Part shown: positions 1 to 18,400 of the stretch, piece after piece | Layout: every line of letters starts with the position of its first letter | Position numbering within the stretch: the stretch's first letter is position 1 | From: Corella eumyota | Lineage: Eukaryota; Chordata; Ascidiacea; Phlebobranchia; Corellidae | Assembly (NCBI GenBank): GCA_963082875.1 | Contig: OY720098.1 | Span: 7,378,001-7,442,000, forward strand | Direction: 5' to 3' | DNA length: 64,000 bases | The notes under the pieces: generated by a model | What the model was told of the DNA's origin: nothing | Seen by the model: only the letters and a program-made list of their open reading frames with translations | Databases searched by the model: none | Position numbers and translations under genes: made by a program

Positions 1-412
1 AAATATTTGTTACAAAATCTGATTTTACTGTAAAAATACGTTTTTACATTGTGGTTGGGTGTGATGTGTTTATATACCCTTTTAAGCTTATTTTTTTGAC
101 TGTGTTTGAAAGCAAATAGTTAGTAATGTAATAAAATGATGTGATTCCTTACAAAGTTTGCGATTTTTAATATTTAGCCTAATATCAAAATTATGTTTTA
201 TGTAAGATCATAATTTACTGAAGATTTTGTTTATCTAACATAATGATACAATTTTTTTAAATATAAAAAAAAATTTATAACGAAATTATATTTTAAATAG
301 TCTTAATTTCCACTAATGGATATTAACATATTAAATACTGTAAAACAAGTATAGTAAATAGTAATTACAACAACTTTTTTTTATTATATTAAAAATAACC
401 CCTTTTTAACAG

Positions 413-3400
413 ATATTGATGATTGTGTTACAAACCCATGTAATAACGGTGGGACGTGTATTGATGGTGTTAACAGTTATACTTGTGACTGTATATCAGG
501 TTATACCGGAAATCAATGTCAAAATGGTAAGCACTATAAAAAATCAACTAAAAAAAATATAAGCATAAAAAAAATTGCATAATGGGACATAGATGTTGCT
601 AAACATTAAATAATGTAAAATGTATTATTAATATTATTTGATATATTTTTATATTGCATTTCAACAGATATAAACGAATGTTTATCCAACCCATGTGTAA
701 ATTCAACTTGCGTAAATCAAGTCAATTCTTATTCATGTTCATGTACACCTGGTTATACTGGAACTACATGCTCAATTAGTAAGTAAAACAATTTTAGGAA
801 TATGTATTAATTATTTGTAAAAATATAAATAAGTTACACTGTCAATCAAAAATAAAAACCTTACTGTAAATTTGGTTTAAATGGTGCAACATGCTTATTA
901 AGTAAAATTAAAACAATATTTTTAAATTGTTAGTATCCATTGCTTAAAATTATTAATTTAACTATAAATTGTTACATTGATTGTTTAAAAAAAGTATTGC
1001 AAGTTTTTTATAACTTGATTAAAAGTTTTTTCACGCAAAATAATAAAAGCATAATGTTGTTTATTTTAAGACGATAATATTAAAAATTAACGTAATAAAT
1101 TAAATAAAGGCTTTATAAAATGATTTTAAACATTTATAAATAACGAAACTTATCTTTAATATCATACTTTTTAGACATGAACGAATGTGCATCATCACCC
1201 TGTAATGGGCAAACATGTCGTGATGGAGTTAATATGTTTAGCTGTGATTGTGGAAATTCTGGTTATACTGGAACAACATGTCATATAAGTAAAAAAAATA
1301 AATTGACACAATTTCAAATATTCATTAAAGAAATAAATTTTAGTTAGTAGTCAGATTTTCTAACATAGTTATAATTTTTTTTAATTAACAGACATAAATG
1401 ACTGTTCTGTAAACTCATGCCATAACGGTGGAACATGTATTGATGGTCTTACTACTTATACTTGTAGTTGTAAACCTGGTTATAATGGGATCCGGTGTCA
1501 AACAGGTGAATATTTTACCAATTTTAAAAATTTTTGTTAGGTTGAATAAGTAGGGCAAAGCATAATGTTGTTTATTTCAAGACGGTATTATGCAATAAGT
1601 TTAAACGTTTATAGATAACAAAACTTATCTTCAATATCATACTTTTTAGACATAAACGAATGTGCGTCAGCACCCTGTAATGGGCAAATATGTCGTGATG
1701 GAGTTAATATGTTTAGCTGTGATTGTGGAAACTCTGGTTATACTGGATCAACATGTCATACAAGTAACAAAATTAAAATTGATACAAATTTAAAATTTGT
1801 TTAAAGAAATAAGTTTAAGTTAGTAGTCAGGTTTTTTAACAAATTTATATTTTTTTTCGTAATAACAGACATAGATGACTGTGCTGTAAACTTGTGCTAC
1901 AACGGTGGAACATGTATAGATGGTGTTAATAGTTATACTTGTAATTGTATACCTGGGTATACCGGTAATCAATGTCGAACAGGTAAAAAAAAAGTTGAAT
2001 AAGTAAATATATTTAAAAATTACAATTTTAATTATGTTCATAAAAAATTTTAGCGACATATAAACTTTTTAATAAAATATAAATCTAAATACAGATATAA
2101 ACGAGTGTAACGGAAACCCATGTGTAAATAGTGGAACATGTACCGATGGTATAAACTCTTATGCGTGTTCGTGTGCTGCCGGTTACACTGGAAACCAATG
2201 TCAAACAAGTAAACACGTTTTAAATATGCAATATTTTAAATATAAATTTCCAAAATTGTATGGCTTTAACAGTTTTTAACATAACAATCTGATACTTTAT
2301 ATAAAAAAAACTTGTTTAATACCAAGTTAATAATTTTTTAAGACTTGAATAAATGTAAACCCATGTCAATACAGAAACGCTTGTGTTAAAGTTAATGATA
2401 AGTTATTAAAAAATACATAAAAGTGTGCTAATGTTATTCAATTAAAGAATACCAAGCTTTATTTAATGGTGTGAAGGTAAACACAACCAACTTTATTTAA
2501 AAGCGATTGCTTTTTTTTAGTTGGTAAATATGTACACTGCATCTTTTTTAAGTTTAGTAAGTGTGACTTTAATTTTGACTGAATAATTTTACAATAAAAC
2601 ATAAAACTATTTGCAGATATAAATGAATGTAACCCAAACCCATGTTTAAATAGTGGAACATGTACCGATGGCATAAACTCTTATGCGTGTTTGTGTTTTG
2701 TTGGTTATACTGGAAACCAATGTCAAACAGGTAATGTTTGATTAAAGCAGATGACTTACTATTGCTATAGTAAAAATGATTTTAAGAAAGGTACATAGAA
2801 AAAAAAATTCTGTAACATTTTAGATATAAATGAATGTCAACCAAATCCATGTCAAAATGAAGGAACTTGTATTGATAAAGTTAATGATTACAAATGTAAT
2901 TGTATATTCGGTTATCAAGGAAAAAATTGCGATCAAAGTAAGTTAATGTTATTTACAAATTTTATGAGGGTAAAATTTATATATTATGGTCAAAATAAAG
3001 ATGTTTTACGATGTGTTATAAAATAGAAAAAAAAATATTTGCGTTTTTTTATTATTAAAATTTTCCTCGTTACAGTTTAAAAAAATTTCAGTTTAAAAAA
3101 ATTTTAAATTCAGACTACTTTACAAACATTAAACTTTAACCTTGTAGTAACTATTAGATTTTTGCAAAATTTCTGAACTGTCATTTTTATGTTTAGATCA
3201 GTTTGAAGTGATTTACCCAAGTTCACATACTGTTATTAAAGGTGAAGACTTAACAATTTGAAGAAAGTGTTCGTTGTTACTTAAACTTCGGGGGAAATAA
3301 TATATTCACATCGGATGTTATAACATTTCAACAGACGTAGGTGTACTATATTGTAACTTAACAAAAAAACAAAGTAATATCATTTTTAGATCTTCAAATG

Positions 3401-6400
3401 TGACTCATATGATAAAAAATGTTCAATCTGATAATTCTGGTACATATTTGCTAATATGTGAGTTTACACCAAGTAGTGGAAATATTGCTAAAATAAACTA
3501 CACCTCAAAAGTTGTTGTTCATGGTAGGAAAAACGTAATGTAACGCAACAGATTAAAATATGTAGAACTAATGTCACATAAACATATGTTTTTAAACAAT
3601 ATATAAAATCTATAATTTATTAATTTTTTTTTAACATGTTATGGTTTTATTTTTAAAGTTCCGGCAACTATCATAATATCACAAACTAACGTTAAAATAA
3701 TGGAAACAAAATCACAAACTCAACCAACTTCAATTGGTTGTTCTTCAACTGGTAATCCATCACCAAGTGTTACTTGGAAAAAAAATGAAGTTGATATAAC
3801 AAGTAGTACAAACAATGTTTATCAAATTTTTTCTACTACTTCCACAAAACGAAACACAACTTTAACAATTTCAAATGTAAGTGAGACAACAAAATATTTA
3901 AATAGGAAATTTCCAGTGTTAATTTAAAAAATTGAAAAACTCTAATTGTATTTTAGGCCAAGTTTTCAGATTCAGGTGAATATGTTTGTGTTGCAACAAA
4001 CAACATTGGATCGAACCCAAAAACATATCAAGTTACAAAAATTCTTACAATTGATGTTACAGGTATGCAACCTGTATTTAATTTGAAGCTAAATACATAT
4101 ATGTAAATTTCTAATATATATTTGAAGGAACACCGGAAATTGTTGTTCCACTTAATTACTTGGTGTTGCCATCTAACAACAATGTTCAATTTACATGTGC
4201 CTTTGATGGAAATCCTTTACCTAATATTGAATGGAGATTTGTTGACAACACAACTATTTCAACCACAAGTCAATTTAAGGTAATGTCATTATTGTTTTTA
4301 AAAGCAACATGCACATAACTAATGTTTTGTATAATTTTCAATAGATAAGTAACTCGACTGTTTCTGAACGTTTTCGAGTGAAAAGTACTTTAACTGTGTT
4401 TGGAACCTCTTGTAAAAAAGTTTCGTTAATGAGATTTAAATGTTTTGCTTCGAATTCGATAATTTCTACATTTGAAACAAGTGATCAATTTGTTGTTGAT
4501 AAAGGTAAGCGTATTTATAAGAACGATAAGCTTAATTACATTTTTTGACCCCAACTTCTAAGGTCCTTCTCGAACCAGCTGCTTTCATAATGTAACGCTC
4601 TTAAATAGGCTGTCATAAAAATTTCTAGTAAGTTATAAACTTATTGGCCCAATAAATTTTGGGAATATTTATCAATAAAATCCAAAACTGTGACGGGTAG
4701 TTCAAAATTGGGTCGGAGAACCTACGTTATTGTTGTTTAGAACGTGTCGTTTTTATATAAGGGATAAAAGTAAATAAGGTAAAAATTCCTCAATTATTTG
4801 CAGACAAAAATAATCTGATTTTTGGCGACAAGATAGTAAATTGTAAACAGGCTTTTAACTACTGCAAACAACAAGGTGGAAGTTTAGCAACTTTTCCAAG
4901 TCAAACTTCTATTTCATTTTTAGGTAAATCAATTAAATAATATTTTGTAATAACAAAGTATTATGTTAAGGTATAATTTAGGAGTTAGACCATATTGGAT
5001 TTCTTCACAAACAGTTGATTATTTTACAAATTGGGAATTTCTGGGTACTCAACCCCACCCTGATGGTTGTCTTCGTTTTCATAATAAACAATTTGTTGGA
5101 TACGCACATAATGCCTCTGCAATTTGTGAAGGTAATTACCTTCAACATTTAATTTTACTTATGCTAACATTTGTAAAAAGCGGCACATTTTAATTTCAGT
5201 CAATAATGTGATTCAACCTGCGATTGAAATTAACAATGTAGTTTGTGATGAAACAAAGTTGAATATTTCATGGGCAATTCTACCAGGGGCTTCATATTTT
5301 CAACAAAAACTTAACTACAATGATTTGTAATATACATTCTTTAATTTTTTATTCATAAAATTGTAAATTTTTTAATTTAATGCAACGTATATTACATAAC
5401 TTTTATCAGACCTCGAATAATTTTTTAAAAAGATTGTTTGTTAAGCTACCTAAATTATATATTCATTTTAGAACATTAAATACAGCAGTTATTTTGGATA
5501 AAGGTGTAACTAACTATTTGATCCCTAATGTTACTCCAAACAACACTTACTGGATTCAGGTCTAAACTAATACTATAAATAAACAAATAAAACCATAAAA
5601 CAAATTGGCAACAATTTTTTTTTACTTTTTAGATCATTTCACAGTACGAAGGTTGTCAAAATTCAATTTCTCAAACATTCACAAAAACAACAACGTTAAA
5701 TATAAATCAAAGTCCGCCCCAATACACGAGCTTAGATTATGACAAAACAACAAATTTGTGTACTTTTTCATGGATTAAAAATGAACAAGTGAACAATGCA
5801 GAGTTTTACAAAGTAAGTTACAATTTTAAATAATTTATTTTTTTAGATTCTGAATCAGGTGTCATGGTTTAGTTGTGTTATTATTTCAAGGTACGCTATT
5901 ACGAAGAAGCTAACATGAAACGAGGTGATGTCATATTTCCTTTTAGCGCTAAAACAACAACATTGTATATAGATCAAACAAGCCTAACAATTAATCTTAC
6001 TCAACCAAATACCGACTACAAATTTCAAGTTGGCTCAGTTGCCAATAGTATATGTGATGTCAGAGATTGGTCTGGTTTTATTTCCGGAATATGCATAACG
6101 CTACAAACAGGTTGGTATTTACAATTATATTTAAATTACATAAACACCGAAATCTTAAAGCCAAAAAATAAAAGTTTATGCGGTTTCCTTTTATTTTAGT
6201 TCCATCAACGATTACACTACCTCAGTACATTAATGCTGACTATCAAATAACTTTAATATTAAACAATGTCAATGAAAGAAATGGAATAGTGACGTAAGCA
6301 AAATTCTGTTAAACAAATACTTAAAACATTTAACTATTTATTTTATTTGTTAATTTTAGTTGCTTTTTTGTTATTGTCACATCAGTTCAAAATACACAGA

Positions 6401-7559
6401 ATTTTACAATTCAAAAAGACCCGAACAGTCTTGCCAACAACAGTTACGTAGCCTTAGCCTATTCCAGGTACGAAATAATAACATTCTCTACTTAAATATC
6501 TGTAACATATTAAACCTAAATATACGTAATTGTAGATTTTCGAACAACTCAAGTGTTAAATTAGGAGACAATCGCGTCACTTGTTGTGACGTCACAAGTA
6601 ATGACGTAACACATTGCTCGAACTCAAATGAAACCAACCGTCGACGACGTCAGATTAATTTGGTAATACGAGGACAAAATCAACCTTTAATTTCGGGGTC
6701 TATGTACCAATATTACGTTATTACCTCTACGCCTCTTAGTGGTAAAAACCCAAATGATATACCAACAATATTATATGCAACAAGTTCAATTTCTAACCCC
6801 TTTCTCTTCAAATCTGATTCGTCAAAAGGTTAGTTATAGTAACGAATTAAGTTGCTACTCAGTAATCTGATTTTTTAAATACAAACATTTTAAACAAATA
6901 ACAGGAGTTTGATCTATAATAGTTACATCATTATACAGTTGTTTTCTAATTAAATGATGTTTAAGTTAATTTTAAATAGGTTCCAGCGGTATAGTGACCG
7001 GGGTAGTCGTGGGATTATTAATTCTTGTAACCAGCGTGTGTGCAATAGTTATTTATCAAAAAAGGTAAGTTTTAAATTGCCTAAGCCACAACGTAGGTTT
7101 CTTTACAACTCGTAAATTTTTTTTTAAAGTTTTCAGATAATATTTATTAAATTAAGATAAGTATAGCAAAAGTCGATTTTATCTTATTTTTCAGAACAAC
7201 GCTAAACTTTCTTATTTTTAAAAGTGGTCAGGTAGCAAACGCAGAAGAAACTCACTCCAATATCGGTAAAAAGTCATAATATTATTATCAAATATTAACA
7301 TAATAAAAAAATATCTTAAATGTTTAAATTTTAATTTTTTGCAGTGCCACTACCTGTTATAGTGTCAGCCCATTATCAAAACGTGGAAACAAAAACAGAA
7401 AATCCATCATCACATTACGAAGGTAAGTTTTTTGTCTTATAATATTTATTAAAACATTAACAACATATTATATTGTGTGCAGAACCAATACAACACACTC
7501 AATACGAAAATATCGCCTTTGAACAACGAACTAAACAAGAAACAGCTTACGAAATGTAA
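413..7559 (+). CDS. Gene A: EGF-Ig-lectin-FN3 membrane receptor (5' partial, damaged)
   Basis: A multi-exon gene whose 5' end lies left of the window. It has at least 28 exons here. In order: nine EGF exons (413-2937), exons for three Ig-like domains (3197-4504), a two-exon C-type lectin-like domain (4804-5131), FN3 modules (5200-6828), a transmembrane exon (6980-7064) and three tail exons ending at TAA 7557-7559. Most extracellular exons are bounded by phase 1 introns, typical of shuffled modules. Exon order, sizes and phases match gene C closely. Compared with gene C, the first Ig exon (3197-3336) lacks 23 bases and has an in-frame TGA at 3259-3261. Skipping it would not restore frame, since it enters in phase 1 and leaves in phase 2. 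Gene A is therefore a pseudogene, a null allele, or contains a sequencing error; the rest of the reading frame is intact. Role inferred: cell-surface recognition or adhesion. No named ortholog recognised. Confidence 0.8.
841..905 (+). pseudogene. Relic EGF exon in gene A intron
   Basis: Within the intron 779-1174, the stretch reading [13 protein letters not shown] followed by a donor-like AGTAAAA matches the last third of an EGF exon (C-x-x-G-Y-x-G-x-x-C). The front part with the first cysteines is not recognisable and there is no acceptor. It looks like the tail of a decayed EGF exon that is no longer spliced. Confidence 0.5.
2343..2415 (+). pseudogene. Relic EGF exon in gene A intron
   Basis: After an AG at 2341-2342 the sequence reads N-L-N-K-C and then, one frame over, [13 protein letters not shown]. 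These are the pieces of an EGF exon start separated by a frame change, and the second half (three cysteines) is absent. It sits between intact EGF exons 2095-2208 and 2617-2730 and is most simply a decayed copy that is skipped. Confidence 0.6.
3197..4504 (+). other. Gene A Ig-like domain exons
   Basis: Six exons: 3197-3336 and 3390-3523 (domain 1, damaged), 3659-3876 and 3957-4062 (domain 2), 4128-4279 and 4345-4504 (domain 3). Domain 2 shows the I-set hallmarks: a B-strand cysteine in I-G-C-S, a W in S-V-T-W-K and D-S-G-E-Y-V-C. Domain 3 has F-T-C-A-F, I-E-W-R and a later cysteine in F-K-C-F-A. Each domain is split across two exons at matching positions in gene C. In domain 1 the first exon lacks 23 bases found in gene C exon 18671-18833, giving TGA at 3259-3261. 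Confidence 0.75.
4804..5131 (+). other. Gene A C-type lectin-like domain
   Basis: Exons 4804-4923 and 4982-5131. The first half carries C-x6[11 protein letters not shown], the A-x-x-x-C-x-x-x-G-G-x-L-A signature of the fold. The second half has P-Y-W-I-S, T-N-W, and final cysteines in D-G-C and A-I-C-E. The EPN/QPD and WND sugar and calcium motifs are not evident, so binding may not be classic calcium-dependent carbohydrate recognition. The domain is short relative to the usual 110-130 residues. Confidence 0.7.
5200..6828 (+). other. Gene A FN3 modules and membrane-proximal region
   Basis: Exons 5200-5326 plus 5472-5559 form one FN3 domain (L-N-I-S-W, then T-Y-W-I-Q). Exons 5633-5812 plus 5891-6110 form a second (F-S-W, then V-R-Y-Y-E-E and Y-K-F-Q-V). 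Exons 6200-6293, 6360-6467 and 6536-6828 form a membrane-proximal module with T-C-C-D-V-T and [11 protein letters not shown]. Its layout recalls the juxtamembrane FN3-like region of receptor tyrosine phosphatases, but no phosphatase follows. A run R-R-R-R-Q in exon 6536-6828 fits a furin-type site and is absent from genes B and C. Confidence 0.7.
6980..7559 (+). other. Gene A transmembrane helix and tyrosine tail
   Basis: Exon 6980-7064 encodes a single hydrophobic helix (from I-V-T-G-V-V-V to C-A-I-V-I-Y) followed by the stop-transfer Q-K-R. Tail exons are 7195-7265, 7345-7422 and 7483-7559. Tail tyrosines lie in A-H-Y-Q-N-V, S-H-Y-E-E-P, T-Q-Y-E-N-I and a terminal A-Y-E-M. The first and third are YxN (Grb2 SH2 type) sites, and T-Q-Y-E-N-I also fits the immune tyrosine switch consensus T-x-Y-x-x-V/I. 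Signalling use is inferred. Confidence 0.75.
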
Positions 7560-7621
7560 ACTTGTTGTACGGAGATTGCGAGTAAAAAATCAACTCAGTA
7601 TAGCTTTGCAAAACCAACGAC

Positions 7622-7627
7622 AATAAA
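7622..7627 (+). terminator. Candidate poly(A) signal of gene A
   Basis: AATAAA lies 63 bases after the gene A stop codon, a normal distance for a short 3' UTR. Confidence 0.45.
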
Positions 7628-8725
7628 ATTACCAAAAACTCAGTTAACATAAATACAAACTTTGAAAAATTTTATAAAAAAGCAGGGCAATTAACAGTCT
7701 TAAACAGTTAAATTAATTCAAGATTACAAAGTTAAAAAATGAAATTAAATATTTTACCTTGAGAGTTATGTTCCTTTTTTATATATCCAAAACATTGTCA
7801 TCGTGTGCTAAGATAAATTTTGCTTATTATTTTTGAAATATACTATTCTACATTTTAACAAATTTTTTGTTAGCTATTTTTCTACTTGACTACAAAAATG
7901 TAGCACAGATTGTTTAAGCTTAAACAAAGGATTGATCAATACACGCAGGCAAGACAGACATAGAATTTAGTTTAAGGAAAAATGTGAAAAAGGCGAAGAA
8001 ATGCTAAAATAAATTGCAAATTATTTGTATTTTTATAACGCTGTTATAGGCGTTTAAATCTTTATAAAATATACACAAAAAAGCAAACACATGCGTACTT
8101 ATGGTTCATATGTGAATACATATAATTGGAAAGTATGTACTTAACAGCTCATTTGTATCCGTAAAATAAGTTAGAAACAAAAACCGTAAATATAACAAAA
8201 ACAACGATGTTTATTAGTATATATAAATTAATTAAAAAACCAAAATATAGTAATTAACAAGTTCGGATTATGAAATATATATTAGGGTGTAGTTGGAGTA
8301 CAAATATATATACATTTTTTAAGCGTAAAAGTGGTAAAAAACTTAGAAACGTAAATGTTAGTATTTTAATTTAACGTTACATGAATCGTATAATTTCATA
8401 AAGCATGCTTGATGTTTATAAAATATAAATTTATTTTAAAACATTTATAAGAAATCATTAGCATTTTAGGTGAATACATATTTTTATGCTTTTGTTTAAA
8501 ACGCTGTTTTTTATAGGCTGCAATTAATCTTTGCAACGTTTTGTAAATTGAGTAGTGTCTAAATTAAATAAAACAGCGGAATTATCACACCCACCATCTC
8601 CCTGTAGAAGTATTTTTATATTTTTTTTAACATGTGGGTTGTTTTTTCAAGTCATTTCCTTAACCTAACATTATATAAGATGGTGCAAATTGTTAAGAAA
8701 AGTGTAATTAATTTTTAATTAAACA
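7628..8725. other. Intergenic, gene A to gene B
   Basis: About 1.1 kb of AT-rich sequence without credible exons. It must contain the gene B promoter, since A and B point the same way, but no TATA box or other site stands out from the base composition. Confidence 0.5.
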
Positions 8726-14442
<5,717 letters not shown>

Positions 14443-15455
14443 ATATACTTAATTAATCATATAAATATTATACAAGAAAATGCTAAATATTTTTGTAACG
14501 ATTTTATAATTTAATGTGTTAGAGTCAATCTTGTTTGCAAAAAATTGAAGGTTAATTTGTTACGTTATTTTTTACGTGCATATAAAGTAAACTTTTAAAT
14601 CTATACGTGGTTATTTTTATTTTAAACAATTGCATATAAAATGAATAATTACCATTTCAAGTTATAGTTAAATTATTTTTTTTACCCCAAGCTGTTATAT
14701 TTGTCATGTTAGTTGTTTTATTTAAAATTATCTTTTATATTCATAAAATATACAACTTTACATTTAGAATAACTCTTTCTCATTGATAACCTTAGGCTTA
14801 TAGGTTGCACCAGTTAAACTTTGTATTTTTCTAATCTAATTGCTAATTTTTAAAGCAATAAAGTTGTGCTGGTTAACCTAGAGGTTTTATTTTTGATTTA
14901 GGTAAAAATCGTGCAATAATTTTAGAGCAAAATACGCAAATCAAAAATTACGTTAAACGATAGATAAAAAAGAAATTAATCTAACATTTTTTTAATTTTG
15001 TTTTAGGATTTTATGTCAATAATACACAAATATCTTTTTTTATATATATAATATTTTCTAACAACGTTTATAAACATTTTGGCAATTATCATAAAAATAA
15101 AAATGTGGGTTTCACAGGCTAACCTAATTTTATGTAATTGCGTAAAACATTAAAATGTATAAATAAAAGAATATTATACTTAAGTAAATGTCATTAATAA
15201 ATCGCATGCATTATATTGCATTGTGTGTGGGGTAAACATCAATATTTTGTTAGTAACCAGAACTTCTTCAATTTAGTCTTATAAAAACACTACGCTTTAT
15301 AAAAACAATATACATTTAATAAATCTAAATAAATATACTAACGTTCCTTGTACATCTACTGTCTAAAAATATAAGTTTAAAATAACCAACAAACTTATAG
15401 TATAATGTAATAAGATCAAACAATCTTTTTTAGTTTATGTTAATAAAAGGATAAA
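14443..15455. other. Intergenic, gene B to gene C
   Basis: One kilobase of AT-rich sequence with no credible exons. An AATAAA at 14857-14862 could serve gene B, though it is about 415 bases past the stop. The 3' part must hold the gene C promoter; no motif is distinct. Confidence 0.45.
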
Positions 15456-18400
15456 ATGTCAATGATTAGTTGGTATGTAGGAGTCATGTTAATAATTTAT
15501 GCAACAATTCAGAAAACGCAGTGTGTAAGTAAGTAAAAACACCTTAATTGTTGATGTCAAATTATTTTAAATTTAATAAAAATTAATTTACAGACACTGG
15601 TCCTTGTCAGTCAAACCCATGTGAAAACGCAGGTGTTTGTTCAACCGCTCCTACTGGAGGTTTTGTTTGTTCATGTAGTACAGATTATATAGGAACAACT
15701 TGTTCAGAAAGTAAAAGTAAAATATAGATATTACCATTTAATTTAATAGTAATTTCCCATTTTTAAAGCATAGTTTTAAAAAACTTGGACAAAGTAATAT
15801 TTTTTTTTTACTTAAAACAGTTTTATTATAAAAAATCAGTTTTAATTGGGTAAGTTGCATGATCATAAAAAAAACATTTACATAATTTCTGGTTATTAGT
15901 TCATGTAAAAAAATTGTATATTTTGTTAAAAGTTTTTAAAATTTTTATTAAAAATTGCGTTGTTAGTCTACGTTAATCTTAAATTTATTAAACTTTAACT
16001 TGTTAATAGTTTTTTATTTATTAACAAAAGGAATTGCATGTAACTCATCCCCATGTCAAAACGGTGGAACGTGTATTAGTGGCAGTAATATTTACAGTTG
16101 TAATTGTAAACCTGGTTATAGTGGAAACCAATGTCAAACAGGTATGTGATTTTATATTAATTTCAAATAATGATGTAAAAATATAACAGAGGGCTATCAC
16201 AAAGCTATTTTACATGTTGTTAAACAAAATTTGTCATATTTAAAAAAAGGAAAAAAATAGTATGTTTAAAACAAGATTTTTATTAGTTATTAAATTTTAA
16301 CAGACATAGACGAATGTAGCTCTAACCCATGCATATATGGAATATGTGTAGATCGAGTTAATTCTTATTCATGTTATTGTACACCTGGATATACTGGAAT
16401 AGCGTGCTCGAAAGGTAAAATAAAATTAATGCAGTAATTTTTATATTTAATATAAAAAGATTTTGCATTTTTGCTAATAAATTGTTAATAAAAAAAAAGA
16501 AGTTAAATATATAAATACATATTTTTAACAATATTCAAATTTAAAAGTCAACTTAACCACATTCTAGTAAAGCATAGGTAATGGTTAATTTTCCAAAATT
16601 ATTTTTTTAATTCTATTACAATAAATATTTTACCTTACTTGTATTTAACAAAACATCACAAACTTTTATAATTCCAGACATAAACGAATGTTTATCGTCA
16701 CCCTGTAATGGGCAAACATGTCGTGATGGAGTAAATATGTTTAGCTGTGATTGTGGAAACTCTGGTTATACTGGAACAACGTGTCATATAAGTAAAAAAG
16801 TTTTTTCTGATAATTTTAGAACTTTTAATTAGAAAGAATTTGCAACTGATTTTAACTATGTATTTAACAACTTGTAGATAAAAACAATTAAACTAAATTT
16901 ACATTCTATTAAATTTACAAATTAAATTAAATCAATCGCTTTGAAAAACTCTATTTTTTAAAAATAGATATATACGAATGTGCTTCAAATCCATGTAGTA
17001 ACGGTGGAACGTGTATTGATGGTCTTAATACTTATAATTGTAATTGTAAACCTGGTTATAATGGAATCCAGTGTCAAACAGGTTTATCTTATTAAAATAA
17101 ATAACATTAACTGTTAATGTTTTCATTGTACTTTATCGTCTTATCAATGTACATACCAACATTATTTTTATAGTTCTTATTTTTTCTTAAACTAAAAACA
17201 TGATAAACAGATATAAACGAATGTAATTCGAACCCATGTTATAACGGTGGAACATGTATTGATGACGTTAATCGTTATACTTGTAATTGCAAACCTGGTT
17301 ATAATGGAAACGGGTGTCAAACAGGTATTATTTCTAAAATCTCTCAATACAAAAATACTACATTCAGGAGGTTTTCTTTATGTATTTCTTGTTCGCCTTT
17401 TCAATAATTTAAAAAATGTAATAATATTTTTTTTAAATGTTTTTCGGTATTATGTATAAATCACAGGTAACAATTGTAAATTTGTTTACACATTTTTAAA
17501 GTCTAGCCCGTATTCTTGCTAAATGTTTATATATTATTGTTAAACTTTAGTTTTAATAATAATATTTTTTACTTTTTATTTTAAGCAAAGACTGATTTTT
17601 TAGATATAAACGAGTGTTTATCGTCACCCTGTAATGGGCAAACATGTCGTGATGGAGTTAACATGTTTAGCTGTGATTGTGGGAATTCTGGTTATACTGG
17701 ATCAACATGTCATATAAGTAAATTAACAAAATTACTTGCTTGTATATTTTACATACTCATGGTTCTTTAGTTTAAATTTAATCCCTAAAATTAAATTTTT
17801 AATTATTTTATCTATTGTTTACGTTACTTTGTATGCTTTTTACAGACATAAATGATTGTGCTCCAAATCCATGTCAAAACAGTGGAACTTGTATTGATGT
17901 TATTAATAGTTATACTTGTAATTGTATACCTGGGTATAGTGGATATCAATGTCAAACAAGTAAAATATACTTTCCTTAATATATATTAACAAACATTAAT
18001 TAAATTAAAATAATCAACTTATTATGTTATGTTAAATTACTTTACCATAAAATTTTTACTAAAAAATAAATATTTTTACAACTTATAACGAATATAGACA
18101 TAAACGAATGCAATTCAAGTCCATGTAGAAATGAAGGAACTTGTATTGATAATGTTAATCATTATACGTGTAATTGTAAACATGGTTATATTGGAAATCA
18201 ATGTCAAACGGGTATTCAAAAGACTGCGTTAGTTTTAAAAAATTGATTTAAAAAAAATAACTTTAAAAAAAATAAACTTTTTAAAAAAATATAACATTTA
18301 ACATTTTTTAAGATATAAATGAATGTAACTCGAGCCCATGTAGAAATGGTGGAACATGTAGCGATCTCATTAACTCGTACGAGTGTTTGTGTGGCGCTGG

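Larger units (their letters stand above)
413..2937 (+). other. Gene A EGF repeat array (9 exons)
   Basis: Exons at 413-526, 668-778, 1175-1288, 1392-1505, 1650-1763, 1869-1982, 2095-2208, 2617-2730 and 2824-2937 each encode one six-cysteine EGF domain of 37-38 residues, phase 1 to phase 1. Most begin with a D-I-N-E-C type calcium-binding signature and contain C-x-D-x4-Y-x-C. One subtype (exons 1175 and 1650) has a longer [10 protein letters not shown] tail and recurs in gene C (16678, 17604), so the subtype predates the gene duplication. Confidence 0.88.

Noticed and set aside
4530-4740. Possible small inverted-repeat element in a gene A intron (GACCCCAACTTC and GGGTCGGAGAACC ends)
   Set aside because: The ends match only over a few bases and no target duplication is visible; composition differs slightly but support is too weak.
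6980-7559. Receptor tyrosine phosphatase or kinase domain after the gene A helix
   Set aside because: The membrane-proximal region recalls receptor phosphatases, but the tail is short and the gene ends without a catalytic domain; same in B and C.
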